Below the pieces are notes generated by a model. The model had not been told where the DNA came from and did no database searches. It was given only the letters and a program-made list of their open reading frames with translations. A program made the translations under genes and the position numbers. From Saprospiraceae bacterium (GTDB taxonomy: Bacteria; Bacteroidota; Bacteroidia; Chitinophagales; Saprospiraceae): a stretch of 35,550 nt of DNA. This document shows positions 1 through 8,613 of the stretch, piece by piece. Each line of letters starts with the position of its first letter. Position 1 is the first letter of the stretch. Location: contig BQJU01000076.1 in assembly GCA_021604865.1 (NCBI GenBank), positions 1 to 35,550 of the forward strand, read 5' to 3'.

Positions 1-185
1 TGGCTGCAAAGGATCACTTTTTCGATGATACTTCGTTACTTTTCTTGTCCGTACCTCGGGGTATGAACTTCAAAAAAAGCCTTGTTTCATCAAAAAATTG
101 ACGCTTTTCGCTACAAAAGCCGACCTCCAAACATGCTCTAAGAACTTCGATACAACGTAGTACCTAACCAAATAATAAATATCAA
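1..185. other. Intergenic leader of the thiolase gene
   Basis: No coding frame with a recognisable protein and no convincing hairpin or TAnnTTTG promoter is visible here. The last 30 bases are AT-rich and include TAACC about 17 nt before the ATG, a motif that recurs before other start codons in this window. Confidence 0.5.
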
Positions 186-1400
186 ATGCCAGAAAGTTAT
201 ATCATAGACGCTGTCCGCACACCCGTTGGAAAATTTACCGGCACCTTATCTCCGGTTCGGACGGATGATCTTGCTGCCCATGCTATCCAGTCATTAGTAA
301 GTCGCCATCCCGAAATCCCAGGAGAAGCTTATGATGAAGTGATCATGGGCTGTGCTAACCAAGCGGGAGAGGATAACCGCAATGTGGCCCGTATGGCGTT
401 ATTACTTGCCGGGCTTCCTTATACTGTTCCTGGTGAAACGATCAACCGACTCTGTGCTTCGGGCATGTCGGCTGTTATCCACGCACACCGGGCCATTACC
501 ACTGGTGACGGTGACCTTTTTATTTCCGGAGGAGTAGAGCACATGACCCGTGGTCCCTGGGTAATTTCCAAAACCTCCAAACCCTTTGGTCGCGATGCTC
601 AAATGCATGATTCCAGCTTCGGCTGGCGGTTTGTCAACGCCAAAATGCACAATATGTATGGAACTGATGGCATGGGCAATACCGCCGAAAACCTGGCGGA
701 AAAATTTAACATCAGCCGGGAAGATCAAGACCGTTTTGCCTTGTGGTCGCAGAAGAAAGCGGCAAAAGCGCAGAAAAATGGTCGCCTGGCCAAAGAAATT
801 GTGGCGGTTCCGATCCCCCGCCGAAAAGCTGACCCGCTAATTTTTGATCAGGATGAGTTTATCCGGCCAAATAGTGATCTGGAAACGCTGGCAAAGTTGC
901 GCCCAGCTTTCAAAAAGGCAGAAGCGGGTGGCACCGTGACTGCTGGCAATGCTTCCGGTTTAAACGATGGTGCAGCGGCTATGCTCGTCGCCTCAACTGC
1001 CGCAATAGCGCAATATAATTTGAAACCATTGGCCCGGATCGTCAGCTCCGCAGTAGTGGGTGTTGAACCTCGCATTATGGGCATCGGCCCGGTCTTTGCC
1101 TCTCGAAAGGCATTAAAAAAAGCAGGCCTTAGCTTATCGCAAATGGATATTATCGAACTGAATGAAGCCTTTGCAGTCCAGGTGTTGGCTTGTACCCGGG
1201 AGCTCAGCCTGGCAGATGATGACCCTCGGATTAATCCCAATGGAGGCGCTATCGCAATAGGTCATCCACTGGGCATGTCAGGCACCAGGATTCTGCAAAC
1301 AGCAGCGCTGGAATTGCAGGAACAAAATAAAAAATATGCCCTGGTTAGTATGTGCATTGGCGTAGGGCAAGGATATGCAGTAGTGATTGAGAAGGTTTGA
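186..1400 (+). CDS. pcaF: 3-oxoadipyl-CoA / acetyl-CoA thiolase
   Basis: A 404-residue degradative thiolase, the usual length for the family. It cleaves a 3-ketoacyl-CoA with CoA to give acetyl-CoA plus a shortened acyl-CoA, and should act in the cytosol. The catalytic residues are visible: nucleophilic Cys90 in NRLCASGMSA, His360 in GHPLGMSG and Cys390 in SMCIGVGQG. The stretch GCANQAGEDNRNVARM (residues 55-70) and the GWRFVN segment are characteristic of the PcaF/PaaJ branch, which splits 3-oxoadipyl-CoA in aromatic-acid or phenylacetate breakdown. No other gene of that pathway is nearby, so the substrate is an inference from subfamily resemblance and a general fatty-acid thiolase remains possible. 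The ATG at 186 gives a conventional N-terminus. A hairpin lies just downstream (1419-1459). Confidence 0.9.
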   Translation: MPESYIIDAVRTPVGKFTGTLSPVRTDDLAAHAIQSLVSRHPEIPGEAYDEVIMGCANQAGEDNRNVARMALLLAGLPYTVPGETINRLCASGMSAVIHAHRAITTGDGDLFISGGVEHMTRGPWVISKTSKPFGRDAQMHDSSFGWRFVNAKMHNMYGTDGMGNTAENLAEKFNISREDQDRFALWSQKKAAKAQKNGRLAKEIVAVPIPRRKADPLIFDQDEFIRPNSDLETLAKLRPAFKKAEAGGTVTAGNASGLNDGAAAMLVASTAAIAQYNLKPLARIVSSAVVGVEPRIMGIGPVFASRKALKKAGLSLSQMDIIELNEAFAVQVLACTRELSLADDDPRINPNGGAIAIGHPLGMSGTRILQTAALELQEQNKKYALVSMCIGVGQGYAVVIEKV

Positions 1401-1418
1401 CCTTTGTAGGCGTTACAA

Positions 1419-1459
1419 ATTGGTCCGGCGGCTTTGATTGTTACAGCAACCGGACCAAT
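1419..1459. terminator. Convergent hairpin after the thiolase gene
   Basis: ATTGGTCCGG (1419-1428) pairs perfectly with CCGGACCAAT (1450-1459) around a 21-nt loop. It lies between two convergent genes, with a weak T-rich tail on either strand, so it probably ends both transcripts. Confidence 0.6.
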
Positions 1460-1464
1460 ATTCT

Positions 1465-1845
1465 TTAACGTATTACAGTATTCGAGAAAATCAGTTCGTC
1501 ATTTTCGACACGAAAAACCTTGATTATTTCAAGATCACCTTGTTTAATGCTAATTTTGTAGCGACCTTCCGTTAAATCCTTTAAATTCATTTTTGTTGAA
1601 AATCCATTATGGTTTTTCAACCGTCTGTAATACAGGGTCTCTTTGTGAGATAAATCCTCGATCAATACATTGGTTGTTTCTTTCTGCAAATTGGCCAGTT
1701 GCAGCACAAAAGACTTGCCTTCTACTGAGTTGATGTAAAGGAGCAGGCGATCCTCATTGTCCGGTAAATTTGTCGTATTTACAGCATTGGCCGATAGGAA
1801 AAAAAAGGCGAACATAGCCGTCGCCATCCATTTGAAAACTTTCAT
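1465..1845 (-). CDS. Small exported protein, unknown function
   Basis: A 126-residue protein with a clear Sec signal peptide (MKVFKWMATAMFAFFFLSANA), leaving about 105 mature residues. The mature part alternates hydrophobic and polar residues with a few prolines and glycines, and segments such as GRYKISIKQGDLEIIKVFRV resemble the small beta-sandwich of T9SS sorting or Ig-like domains. It lacks the FPNP signature of a true T9SS C-terminal domain, so I do not call it a T9SS substrate. Its 5' leader (TTTAAACCCGAC followed by a short AT-rich stretch and ATG) is nearly identical to that of the unrelated small exported gene at 7124-7465, suggesting shared control. Periplasmic or outer-membrane-associated; function not recognised. 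Confidence 0.7.
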   Translation of the reverse strand: MKVFKWMATAMFAFFFLSANAVNTTNLPDNEDRLLLYINSVEGKSFVLQLANLQKETTNVLIEDLSHKETLYYRRLKNHNGFSTKMNLKDLTEGRYKISIKQGDLEIIKVFRVENDELIFSNTVIR

Positions 1846-1993
1846 AATTAGTCGGGTTTAAATATTAAAAAAAATATGTCGGTGATTGACTTTGGTTACC
1901 CAATTTAGTTGGACCAGACTAATAATGAAAATTGATTTGATTAACTTGCTGTATTTTTCGATTAAATGAAAAAATCCGACGGTTAATTTGTTT

Positions 1994-3619
1994 CTATTCG
2001 AACAAAATCTTCCCCGATTTTATCCTTCCTTCCGAATCTTGCACTTGAAAAAAATACATGCCTGAAGGCAAATTGCCACGTTCAAAAGAAAAGCCTGCTG
2101 CGGTCACATCGGGTAGGTAATGTACCTGTTTGCCGGTAGCATCAAAAAGGCGAAAACTGATTTGATTGATACCGATAGGAACGCTAATGGTTCCCTTATT
2201 GTGTACTGGATTGGGGAATACCTGCACCTGATTAATTGGATGTGGAAGATCGTTAATGCCTGATACAATGCCCGTAGTATCCTCGGTATACATGATCACC
2301 ATAACCATCATTTCATCAGCGGATGTAGGGCCCCAAGCAACGGATTCAGGTCCATCATTCACCCAGCTTGCTTCATGAATTAATCCATTCTGGTAATTGA
2401 TTGTAGTAGGTCGGAGTGGTTCAAAATAACGCATCGGAATGTGCTGGTAATCATAATAAGGAGAAATACAACCGGGGACACCCTGTGGACAAGAGGCATC
2501 ATAAATAAGTTCGCCCGCAACCCCTCCTGGTAGGCGTTTAAATACTTTATAGCCAGTACCGTATTTATGGGTGTGGCCCATCAATCCCCATATAAAAACT
2601 TCTCCAAAATTTAAATTAATGTGTTGAGTCGCGGTAATCGGGTTGCCGTTATTGGGAATGTATATATTGGGATTAGGCAATAATTGGGTAAACATTTCCT
2701 GAGCTGCCGTCCCTGCCGGTTGGGTATACACATTTACATAAGCTTCTGCCTGATAAACATTAGTCGCTGAATAATTGATATAGTGTGTGTTGAGATCCAG
2801 CACCATGTTATTTTCCCATATAAAGGCAGTGCCTTCCGGCAAACGCAGATCCGTCTCCTCCTGAACAGCTGCCACCAGACTGATATTAGAGTGATCAGCA
2901 TTCAAACGCAAGCCGTCTGGAATAGAATTTGAACCTCCTGCATTAAAATTATACAGAATAAAGTGGTGAGAAAAAGGCGCAATTTTAACCTCTACTCGAT
3001 TTACATCCACATTTGCCAGTAAGTCCAGTTGGTATTTTTGAAAGTATTCGATTTCGCTACCTGGCTCGATATAAAATGGGCCCATTTTAATCTGAAAACC
3101 TTCACCTGCTGCCGGTGCCGGAGGAGGCCCATCTGGGTAACTGCGCATGGCATTACCATTGTAAAAATCCAATAGCAGGCTTTCATCTACTACCTGACTG
3201 CCATTGCTTTTAGCGCCGTAAAGTATCCATTGGCGGATCATTTCTTTTTCCACATCGGTCAATTCCTCATTATCTTCAGGATGTGGGCCAGGATTTTCTA
3301 TGGTTGCCTCCAGGCCATTACTGATTTTATGAAACAAATAGCTTTGATCTATCCGACCCGGATATACCCGCTTGTAACCATTACTGACCGCTGTTTCATC
3401 AGAAGGAGTCACGTTATTTAAACCAGCATGGACGGAGAGCAGACGTTCCGTTTCCGTGCTGCCAGTCCCTTCCAGATCAAGGCCAGCTGCCGGATTTGCA
3501 TTGCTATGACAGGAAACACATTTTTCCTGAAAAATTTGATAAACACGCAGCATTGTGGATTGAGCTTGAAGCGAACTGACAAACATCAGAGAAAAAAAAG
3601 AGGCGTATAAGACTTTCAT
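1994..3619 (-). CDS. T9SS-exported cytochrome c / copper monooxygenase-like (PHM-fold) protein
   Basis: 541 residues from the ATG at 3619 (a TTG two codons upstream is less likely). In order: a signal peptide ending near SLQAQ, a haem-binding CVSCH (Cys34, Cys37, His38), a two-domain copper type II ascorbate-dependent monooxygenase-like region (about 170-450), and a T9SS type A sorting domain starting at VFPNP. In the copper region I can assign a full set of ligands by analogy with peptidylglycine hydroxylating monooxygenase: the pair His218-His219 (SHHF), His279 (NTHYIN), His349-x-His351 (GHTHKYG) and a Met near 437 in DEMM. The family hydroxylates C-H bonds using two copper atoms; here an attached haem could supply electrons. 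The substrate is unknown. It should be surface-attached or secreted. It may be only a binding protein, but ligand conservation favours activity. Confidence 0.75.
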   Translation of the reverse strand: MKVLYASFFSLMFVSSLQAQSTMLRVYQIFQEKCVSCHSNANPAAGLDLEGTGSTETERLLSVHAGLNNVTPSDETAVSNGYKRVYPGRIDQSYLFHKISNGLEATIENPGPHPEDNEELTDVEKEMIRQWILYGAKSNGSQVVDESLLLDFYNGNAMRSYPDGPPPAPAAGEGFQIKMGPFYIEPGSEIEYFQKYQLDLLANVDVNRVEVKIAPFSHHFILYNFNAGGSNSIPDGLRLNADHSNISLVAAVQEETDLRLPEGTAFIWENNMVLDLNTHYINYSATNVYQAEAYVNVYTQPAGTAAQEMFTQLLPNPNIYIPNNGNPITATQHINLNFGEVFIWGLMGHTHKYGTGYKVFKRLPGGVAGELIYDASCPQGVPGCISPYYDYQHIPMRYFEPLRPTTINYQNGLIHEASWVNDGPESVAWGPTSADEMMVMVIMYTEDTTGIVSGINDLPHPINQVQVFPNPVHNKGTISVPIGINQISFRLFDATGKQVHYLPDVTAAGFSFERGNLPSGMYFFQVQDSEGRIKSGKILFE

Positions 3620-3741
3620 GATCAATAGGTTTTAGAACATTGAGTAGATAGAATATAGTTGGTAATCAAAAAGGGAATTTCCGCTAATTGAATCAATTAA
3701 ACCAGGATAATTACTGAAGTTTGATGAGAAAGGTAGTTATG

Positions 3742-4218
3742 TTATTGGCTGGATCTGTTTCGTTCCAAATACTCCTCAACAATAGAGGAAATCACATCTT
3801 TGATATAGGCTTTTTCTTCTTTGGCGATGGAACGCAATTTTTCCAGTTTTTCCTGTTCTATAAAGAAGGTAATACGTCGGGTTGTTTCTCCAGGATTAAT
3901 TTTTTTCTGATCCAGTGTAACGGTATTTCGAATCAGCATATCCAGGCCTCCTAAAGCATTGCGTCTCCGCTTTTTTGTTCTGGATTTTTTATTCTTTGGC
4001 ATCTCCGCCAATTGTTCAGTCATCGTCTCTTCAAAGGCACCTTCCAGAAAGGATTGTAAATCGGAGGCAAAGTTTTTTCCTGAGCTTTGGCTAACATCTC
4101 CGACTTCTTTTTCAGTCTTTGCGGCAGTTGTATCCACAATCGAATCAGCAGATGGCTGTTCCTCGTTCATCTCACTGAACAGGCTGTCAAATCCGTCGGT
4201 AAATCTTTTTTTTGCCAA
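3742..4218 (-). CDS. ParA partner protein, ribbon-helix-helix-like C-terminus
   Basis: 158 residues, following parA by 35 nt on the same strand. The start is TTG at 4218: no ATG lies in frame between it and the upstream stop, and the ATG nearby is out of frame. The N-terminus (MAKKRFTDGFDSLF) resembles the short basic/hydrophobic peptide with which ParB-type partners stimulate ParA. A polar, low-complexity middle follows, then a strongly basic patch (KNKKSRTKKRRR, about 75-86). The C-terminal 55 residues start with a beta-strand-like ITFFIEQEKLEKLR and two helices, matching an RHH/MetJ-Arc DNA-binding fold. No ParB nuclease domain or HTH is present. It is likely a DNA-binding adaptor for the ParA above; whether it serves chromosome segregation or cargo positioning cannot be told. 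Confidence 0.7.
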   Translation of the reverse strand: MAKKRFTDGFDSLFSEMNEEQPSADSIVDTTAAKTEKEVGDVSQSSGKNFASDLQSFLEGAFEETMTEQLAEMPKNKKSRTKKRRRNALGGLDMLIRNTVTLDQKKINPGETTRRITFFIEQEKLEKLRSIAKEEKAYIKDVISSIVEEYLERNRSSQ

Positions 4219-4253
4219 AACAATAATTTTTATTCATTCACAATTAGCGGTTG

Positions 4254-5018
4254 TTAACCGACCTCTACCTGCTCGCAACGCACCAAAATTTCTTTACATA
4301 AATCCAGGTAATCGGAAGCTCCCGAGCTTTGTGGATTGTAAGCAAATATATCTTTGCGCTGAGAGGGTGCTTCTGCCAGGGCTACATTATCGCGGATATA
4401 GGTATCAAAAACCAGGTTGCCAAAATATTTCCTGATGGTTTCAACTACATCCCGGTTGAGGACCTTCCTGCTATCATACATCGTGGCAATAACGCCTCCA
4501 ATCACCAGTTTCTTGTTCAGCCGCAGTTTAACCTTCTGAATAACCTGTTTAATCTTAGCCAACCCTTGCAGTGCCAGAAATTCTGTTTGCAGAGGGATGT
4601 ACACGATATCACTACTGGTCAGCGCATTCAAGGTTAATAGCCCCAAAGAAGGTGGACAATCGATTATGATAAAATCGTAAGTTTCCCGAATAGGCTCAAA
4701 TAATTCGCGTAGAATAAATTCCCGACCGGCCTCATTAATCATTTCCATTTCCGCTCCGGATAAATCCAGGGTAGAAATAACCACATCCAGGTTTTCCTTT
4801 ACATTATATGGCTCCAGCTCCGATTCTCCACGAAAAGCCTCATAAATACTATTAGGCTGCCGGGGTACTCCCAGAGACAAGGTTAGGTTGGCTTGGGGAT
4901 CAAGATCGATTAACAATACTTTTTTTCCCAACTCCGCTAATCCGGCTCCTATATTGATCGCACTGGTCGTTTTTCCAACTCCGCCTTTGTGATTGAGCAG
5001 CGAAATAATTTTTCCCAT
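4254..5018 (-). CDS. parA: ParA-family ATPase
   Basis: 254 residues from the ATG at 5018. The frame is open to 5114, but the family begins with the short MGKIISLLNHKGG, so the inner start is chosen. Visible are the deviant Walker A box KGGVGKTT (residues 11-18, with the signature first Lys11), the switch region DLDPQANLT, and the Walker B-like IIIDCPPSLG. ParA proteins dimerise on ATP, bind DNA without sequence preference and are released by a partner, which drives segregation of chromosomes, plasmids or large complexes. The partner is probably the RHH-like protein just downstream, which would be an unusual substitute for ParB. No parS-like palindromes were noticed. Confidence 0.9.
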   Translation of the reverse strand: MGKIISLLNHKGGVGKTTSAINIGAGLAELGKKVLLIDLDPQANLTLSLGVPRQPNSIYEAFRGESELEPYNVKENLDVVISTLDLSGAEMEMINEAGREFILRELFEPIRETYDFIIIDCPPSLGLLTLNALTSSDIVYIPLQTEFLALQGLAKIKQVIQKVKLRLNKKLVIGGVIATMYDSRKVLNRDVVETIRKYFGNLVFDTYIRDNVALAEAPSQRKDIFAYNPQSSGASDYLDLCKEILVRCEQVEVG

Positions 5019-5257
5019 ACGCTTATTCAGAATTTTGGCGGCAACCAAATGGAAGTAGCTCGAAGTCGTTAGTTCTTTAAAATAGAGGAACTTCAGCCAC
5101 CTGAGAAGACACAACTTTCCATAAATCAGGTATAGTTGTACTATCGCTCGCCATGATCGTAATTTACTGTTTTTATCTTAAAAAAATCAAACTCAGTGGT
5201 AAAAATATAATTTTTGCTCCGCCAAAAGAACAAGTTCGGATATTACTTGACAATTAT

Positions 5258-6181
5258 TTACCTGTTGATAAAAAAAACACCCAACAGCATTATTCCGGCA
5301 GCAAAGAGTGATTGGAGGGTAATAATTTCATTATTTAGGCTCCAGCCCAAAAAGAGCGCTACCACTGGATTGACATAAGTGGCAGTGGCAACTTTGGCTG
5401 GCGATACTTTTTGCAAAAGGTAGTTAAAACTTGAGAAAGCCAAAATTGACCCCAAAAACACAAGATACAACCAAGACAAACTCGCCTTCCAGGTCAACTG
5501 AGTCAGATCAAAATTTTTGTATTCACCACTTATTCCACTAAACATCAACAAAGTCAGTCCACCAGCTATCATTTGTAGTGCCGTGCTCTGAAACCGGGAA
5601 GCTGGCAAATCAGTAGTGCTGATATATACAGAAGCTAGCCCCCAGGCCAGCAAACTAATAGCGATAGAGACCAACCCCCAGATCGTATTCTGATCGGTAA
5701 TGAGCTCGGGTTGTCCAACCAGCAAAACCATACCGGCAATGCCCAAGGCGGTACCCAGCAAACTGGCTGGCCCCGGCCGCAACCCTCTTACGGTCCACAA
5801 TAAAAACAAAACCAGCAGAGGATCAAAAGCGACAATCAGTGCCGTAATCCCGGTTGGTACATATTGTTCTGCCCATACTACCCCACCGGTACCAAGTGAT
5901 AAAAAGAGAATGCCCATCAGTGCCGCATTCCGCATTTGTGTACGGCTAGGCTTCGAAACCCCCTGAATGCCTGTAAACCCTAACAATAACAAACCGGCCG
6001 TGATAAAGCGGGTACCACACATCAAAAAAGGGGGGATTACTTCAATCGCGTAATAATTGACCAAATAAGTCGAGCCCCATATAATATAGATGACTCCAAA
6101 TGCACCTATGACAAGTAATTGATCGAGTTTTTCCTTTTCCAACGACTGAATTGTTTGAGCGCTTGTTTGGAGGCCAACCAT
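5258..6181 (-). CDS. DMT-family (EamA) inner-membrane transporter
   Basis: 307 residues from the ATG at 6181; an upstream in-frame TTG at 6214 is rejected as start. About ten hydrophobic helices are arranged as two EamA repeats. The first opens with IYIIWGSTYLVNYYAIEVIPP, a classic EamA N-terminal signature, and the second begins around LVSIAISLLAWGLASV. The family exports amino acids, purines or other small metabolites by proton antiport; the YedA/RhaT branch is the nearest in appearance. The substrate cannot be inferred from context. It is transcribed away from the membrane protein at 6351 and downstream of parA's promoter region, apparently as a single-gene unit. Confidence 0.85.
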   Translation of the reverse strand: MVGLQTSAQTIQSLEKEKLDQLLVIGAFGVIYIIWGSTYLVNYYAIEVIPPFLMCGTRFITAGLLLLGFTGIQGVSKPSRTQMRNAALMGILFLSLGTGGVVWAEQYVPTGITALIVAFDPLLVLFLLWTVRGLRPGPASLLGTALGIAGMVLLVGQPELITDQNTIWGLVSIAISLLAWGLASVYISTTDLPASRFQSTALQMIAGGLTLLMFSGISGEYKNFDLTQLTWKASLSWLYLVFLGSILAFSSFNYLLQKVSPAKVATATYVNPVVALFLGWSLNNEIITLQSLFAAGIMLLGVFFINR

Positions 6182-6297
6182 TGGGCTGCAAACAAACTCT
6201 GAGTCAGTGAACAAGCTAAAACCCTTATTAGTTTCAGATCATATTGAAATTTTCATACTGAAGTTACCCTCTCTACAAACTCTAAATACTACTCACA

Positions 6298-6329
6298 TTT
6301 GTTAATGCTCCGCTCAAACCTTATCTTCC
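6298..6329 (+). promoter_or_regulatory. Bacteroidota-type promoter for the gene at 6351
   Basis: TTTG (6298-6301), 20 nt, then TATCTTCC (6322-6329), close to the TAnnTTTG consensus. It predicts a short 5' UTR of about 15 nt before the ATG at 6351. Confidence 0.5.
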
Positions 6330-6350
6330 CTTCCAAATCTATAGGTTTAC

Positions 6351-7088
6351 ATGAATACCCTTTACCTGATTGGTCAGTTAATCATTATTCTACTCGTTTT
6401 TGGATTGATAAAAAGTCTTCAATTTGGCCTTCGCCATGCATTTGATCAACTTCAATTAAAGGGCCAACAGCTGAATTATATACTTGCAGGTGTTGTACTT
6501 TGGTTGGCAATCCTGAGTTGTCTGGCTTTTCTCGGCTTTTTTCAAAACTTCAACAGCTGGCCCCCCAGGGTCTTTTTTGCACTAATCCCCCCAGTGGTAC
6601 TCAGCGTTGCCTTACTTTTTTCTCCTTTCTTCCGACTGTTATTGAAAACCATTCCTGCCAGCTGGTTGGTATATATCCAGGCATTCAGAATATTGATGGA
6701 ACTATTTCTATGGTTGGGATATAAAGCGGGTTATGTGCCTCCGCAAATGACATTTGAGTGGTTAAATTTTGATATTATTGTGGGGATCACAGCTCCTATG
6801 GCAGGTTTTATCTTTTTCGGTCAGGGCCGGTTTCGCAAGCCAGAAGCGATTTTGTGGAATATTTTTGGAATGGTCCTATTGATCAACATATTAATAATTG
6901 CAACCTTATCAACACCAGCTCCATGGCGGGTTTTTTACAATGAACCGGCCAATACTTTTGTAGCTGCATTTCCTTTTATCTGGATTCCGGGTTTTATTGT
7001 TCCTTTTGCTTTGAGTATGCATATCTTTTCTTTGTATCAGGTATTTAACTCAAAAAGGGATAAGATCCGGTTCAGCCTAAGAAGGTAA
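6351..7088 (+). CDS. Polytopic membrane protein, unknown function
   Basis: 245 residues with about seven hydrophobic helices spread across the full length (first at residues 3-22; others around 43-63, 75-93, 100-120, 135-155, 165-185 and 200-230), separated by short polar loops. No catalytic motif or known family signature was recognised. The short basic tail (SKRDKIRFSLRR) should be cytoplasmic. It has its own promoter (6298-6329) and converges on a small exported-protein gene 35 nt away, so it is probably monocistronic. Confidence 0.75.
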   Translation: MNTLYLIGQLIIILLVFGLIKSLQFGLRHAFDQLQLKGQQLNYILAGVVLWLAILSCLAFLGFFQNFNSWPPRVFFALIPPVVLSVALLFSPFFRLLLKTIPASWLVYIQAFRILMELFLWLGYKAGYVPPQMTFEWLNFDIIVGITAPMAGFIFFGQGRFRKPEAILWNIFGMVLLINILIIATLSTPAPWRVFYNEPANTFVAAFPFIWIPGFIVPFALSMHIFSLYQVFNSKRDKIRFSLRR

Positions 7089-7123
7089 ACCAGATCTCCA
7101 TCCCGCTATCAAGTTATGACACG

Positions 7124-7465
7124 TTATTTTTCTGCTACAAACGAGATAGTAATGTTATACACTACCTCAGGATTTATCAATGTTGTTTTCATTTTTTTTC
7201 CTTGTAATCTTTCAAGGATGAAGGGGATTAAAAATTCCTGCTCTGTATCAATTTCCCGCACTTCCAATTCATTTCGCTTATTCACACTAAAGGTTAGGTA
7301 TACCGTAGTCTCATTGATGCCGTGTTCCAGTAAATCAGGTGCTTGCAACCAGGTTGCTACCGTTTTACGAACAGTTTTGTGGGGGTTAATGGGTGCGGTA
7401 GCAAAAGTAGTTGAGCTGATTAATAATGCAATTGCAATAGCGAAGGTGATTTTGAAGGTTTTCAT
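7124..7465 (-). CDS. Small exported protein with a TonB-C-like fold
   Basis: 113 residues with a Sec signal peptide (MKTFKITFAIAIALLISSTTFA). The mature part reads like a lone TonB/TolA C-terminal domain: a helix with a PDLLEHGINE segment, then alternating strands TTVYLTFSVNKRNELEVREI, a second helix and a last strand. It has no membrane anchor or proline-rich linker, so it is not a working TonB; such small periplasmic relatives are common in Bacteroidota and their role is unknown. The leader before its ATG repeats, nearly base for base, that of the gene at 1465-1845. Confidence 0.7.
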   Translation of the reverse strand: MKTFKITFAIAIALLISSTTFATAPINPHKTVRKTVATWLQAPDLLEHGINETTVYLTFSVNKRNELEVREIDTEQEFLIPFILERLQGKKMKTTLINPEVVYNITISFVAEK

Positions 7466-7643
7466 AATACGTCGGGTTTAAAATTTGACAATTGGCAATA
7501 CTTTATCATGGTATTATTGGTGTATAATACCCTCAAATAGAGCCTTTTAAAATCAATTAAGATAAACGTGTGTACGCTTGATGTCTACAATAATAAAGAC
7601 GAATAATTTTTTGGAAAGTTGCTTCAAAAAGGATAGAATCTAT

Positions 7644-7677
7644 AAAAATGCCGCTAAACTCGACGAATCTAGCGGCA
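7644..7677 (-). terminator. Rho-independent terminator of the beta-barrel gene
   Basis: TGCCGCTA (7649-7656) pairs with TAGCGGCA (7670-7677), an 8-bp stem. On the minus strand it is followed directly by TTTTT, about 70 nt after the stop codon at 7746. Confidence 0.75.
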
Positions 7678-7745
7678 ATAACTACTGAAAATTTGGAAAA
7701 TAAAATTCCGAGATAGATAATCTACCCCAAATTTCATTGGATGAA

Positions 7746-8435
7746 TTAATTAATTGGCACCATAAAACCTAAATTGATGCCAAACCCTTGATTTTTAACT
7801 TTCTCATTGACGAGAGGAATGTCATATAATTCGGTAAATCCATGGCTATATCTTGCATCAGCAAATAACTGACCGAAGCCAGTGTCAATACTAACGCCTG
7901 CACCAACTACTGCACCAACCTCAAATCGCTCATAATTGATATTATCCAGGTTGATCGGAATACTCCCCAATGGAATTTCAACCAGGACTTTAGCTTTGGT
8001 GTCTATTTTGCCACTTGTTGCATAACCAAAGGTAGGTCCCGCAACGGCATAAGCTTTCACACGATCACTGCCAACTTTCAGTTTCGCCAATACAGGCACT
8101 TCCACATAATTAAAGCGTGATTCGGCCATAACCCCTAGTGGAATATTGACGCCAAATAATTCGGCATCCAACCCTTCATTAAGTGCAAAACCTTTTTTTA
8201 CAAAATTAAGCTCGGGTTGCACAGCAAAATAATCGGTGATACCTACTTCTGCAACGATACCGAAGTTAAATTCGTCCAATGATTTAAAATCAGGAGTGAT
8301 ACTACCCAATGCTTCAGTCGTGCTAACATTAGCCCAGTTTAAGCCACTTTTCAAACCTACAGATACTTGTGCCTGCAGGGAAGCAGCAATAACCATCAAC
8401 ATCGTAACTATGGCAAATTTTGGTGTACTGTTCAT
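7746..8435 (-). CDS. Outer-membrane beta-barrel (PorT/OmpA-like) protein
   Basis: 229 residues if started at the ATG at 8435 (another ATG three codons upstream at 8444 is equally possible; the frame is open to 8471). A signal peptide ends at SLQAQ. The mature protein opens with VSVGLKSGLNWANVS, typical of the Bacteroidota outer-membrane beta-barrel family, and continues with alternating amphipathic strands, aromatic girdle residues and the usual phrases AVQPELNFVKKGF, VEVPVLAKLKVG and ARYSHGFTELYD. It probably forms an eight-strand barrel in the outer membrane. Specific function unknown; it stands alone with its own terminator. Confidence 0.85.
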   Translation of the reverse strand: MNSTPKFAIVTMLMVIAASLQAQVSVGLKSGLNWANVSTTEALGSITPDFKSLDEFNFGIVAEVGITDYFAVQPELNFVKKGFALNEGLDAELFGVNIPLGVMAESRFNYVEVPVLAKLKVGSDRVKAYAVAGPTFGYATSGKIDTKAKVLVEIPLGSIPINLDNINYERFEVGAVVGAGVSIDTGFGQLFADARYSHGFTELYDIPLVNEKVKNQGFGINLGFMVPIN

Positions 8436-8613
8436 TTTTATCATTTTTGTGTGAAAATCATTTGATGGCACGAAATTGTAGGCTTTAAATGTTAAGAGGG
8501 GTTAAGTGGCTGTTAGCATTTTTATAATTTTTTAAAGAAATGGCTCTTCCTGGTGAAGGAAATTTAAAGATCTACGGCTTTAGTTAATAATTATAAGAGA
8601 CACAAAACAACTT

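Noticed and set aside
7494-7620. Promoter for the small exported gene at 7465
   Set aside because: AT-rich, but no TAnnTTTG with a TTTG at correct spacing could be found by eye.
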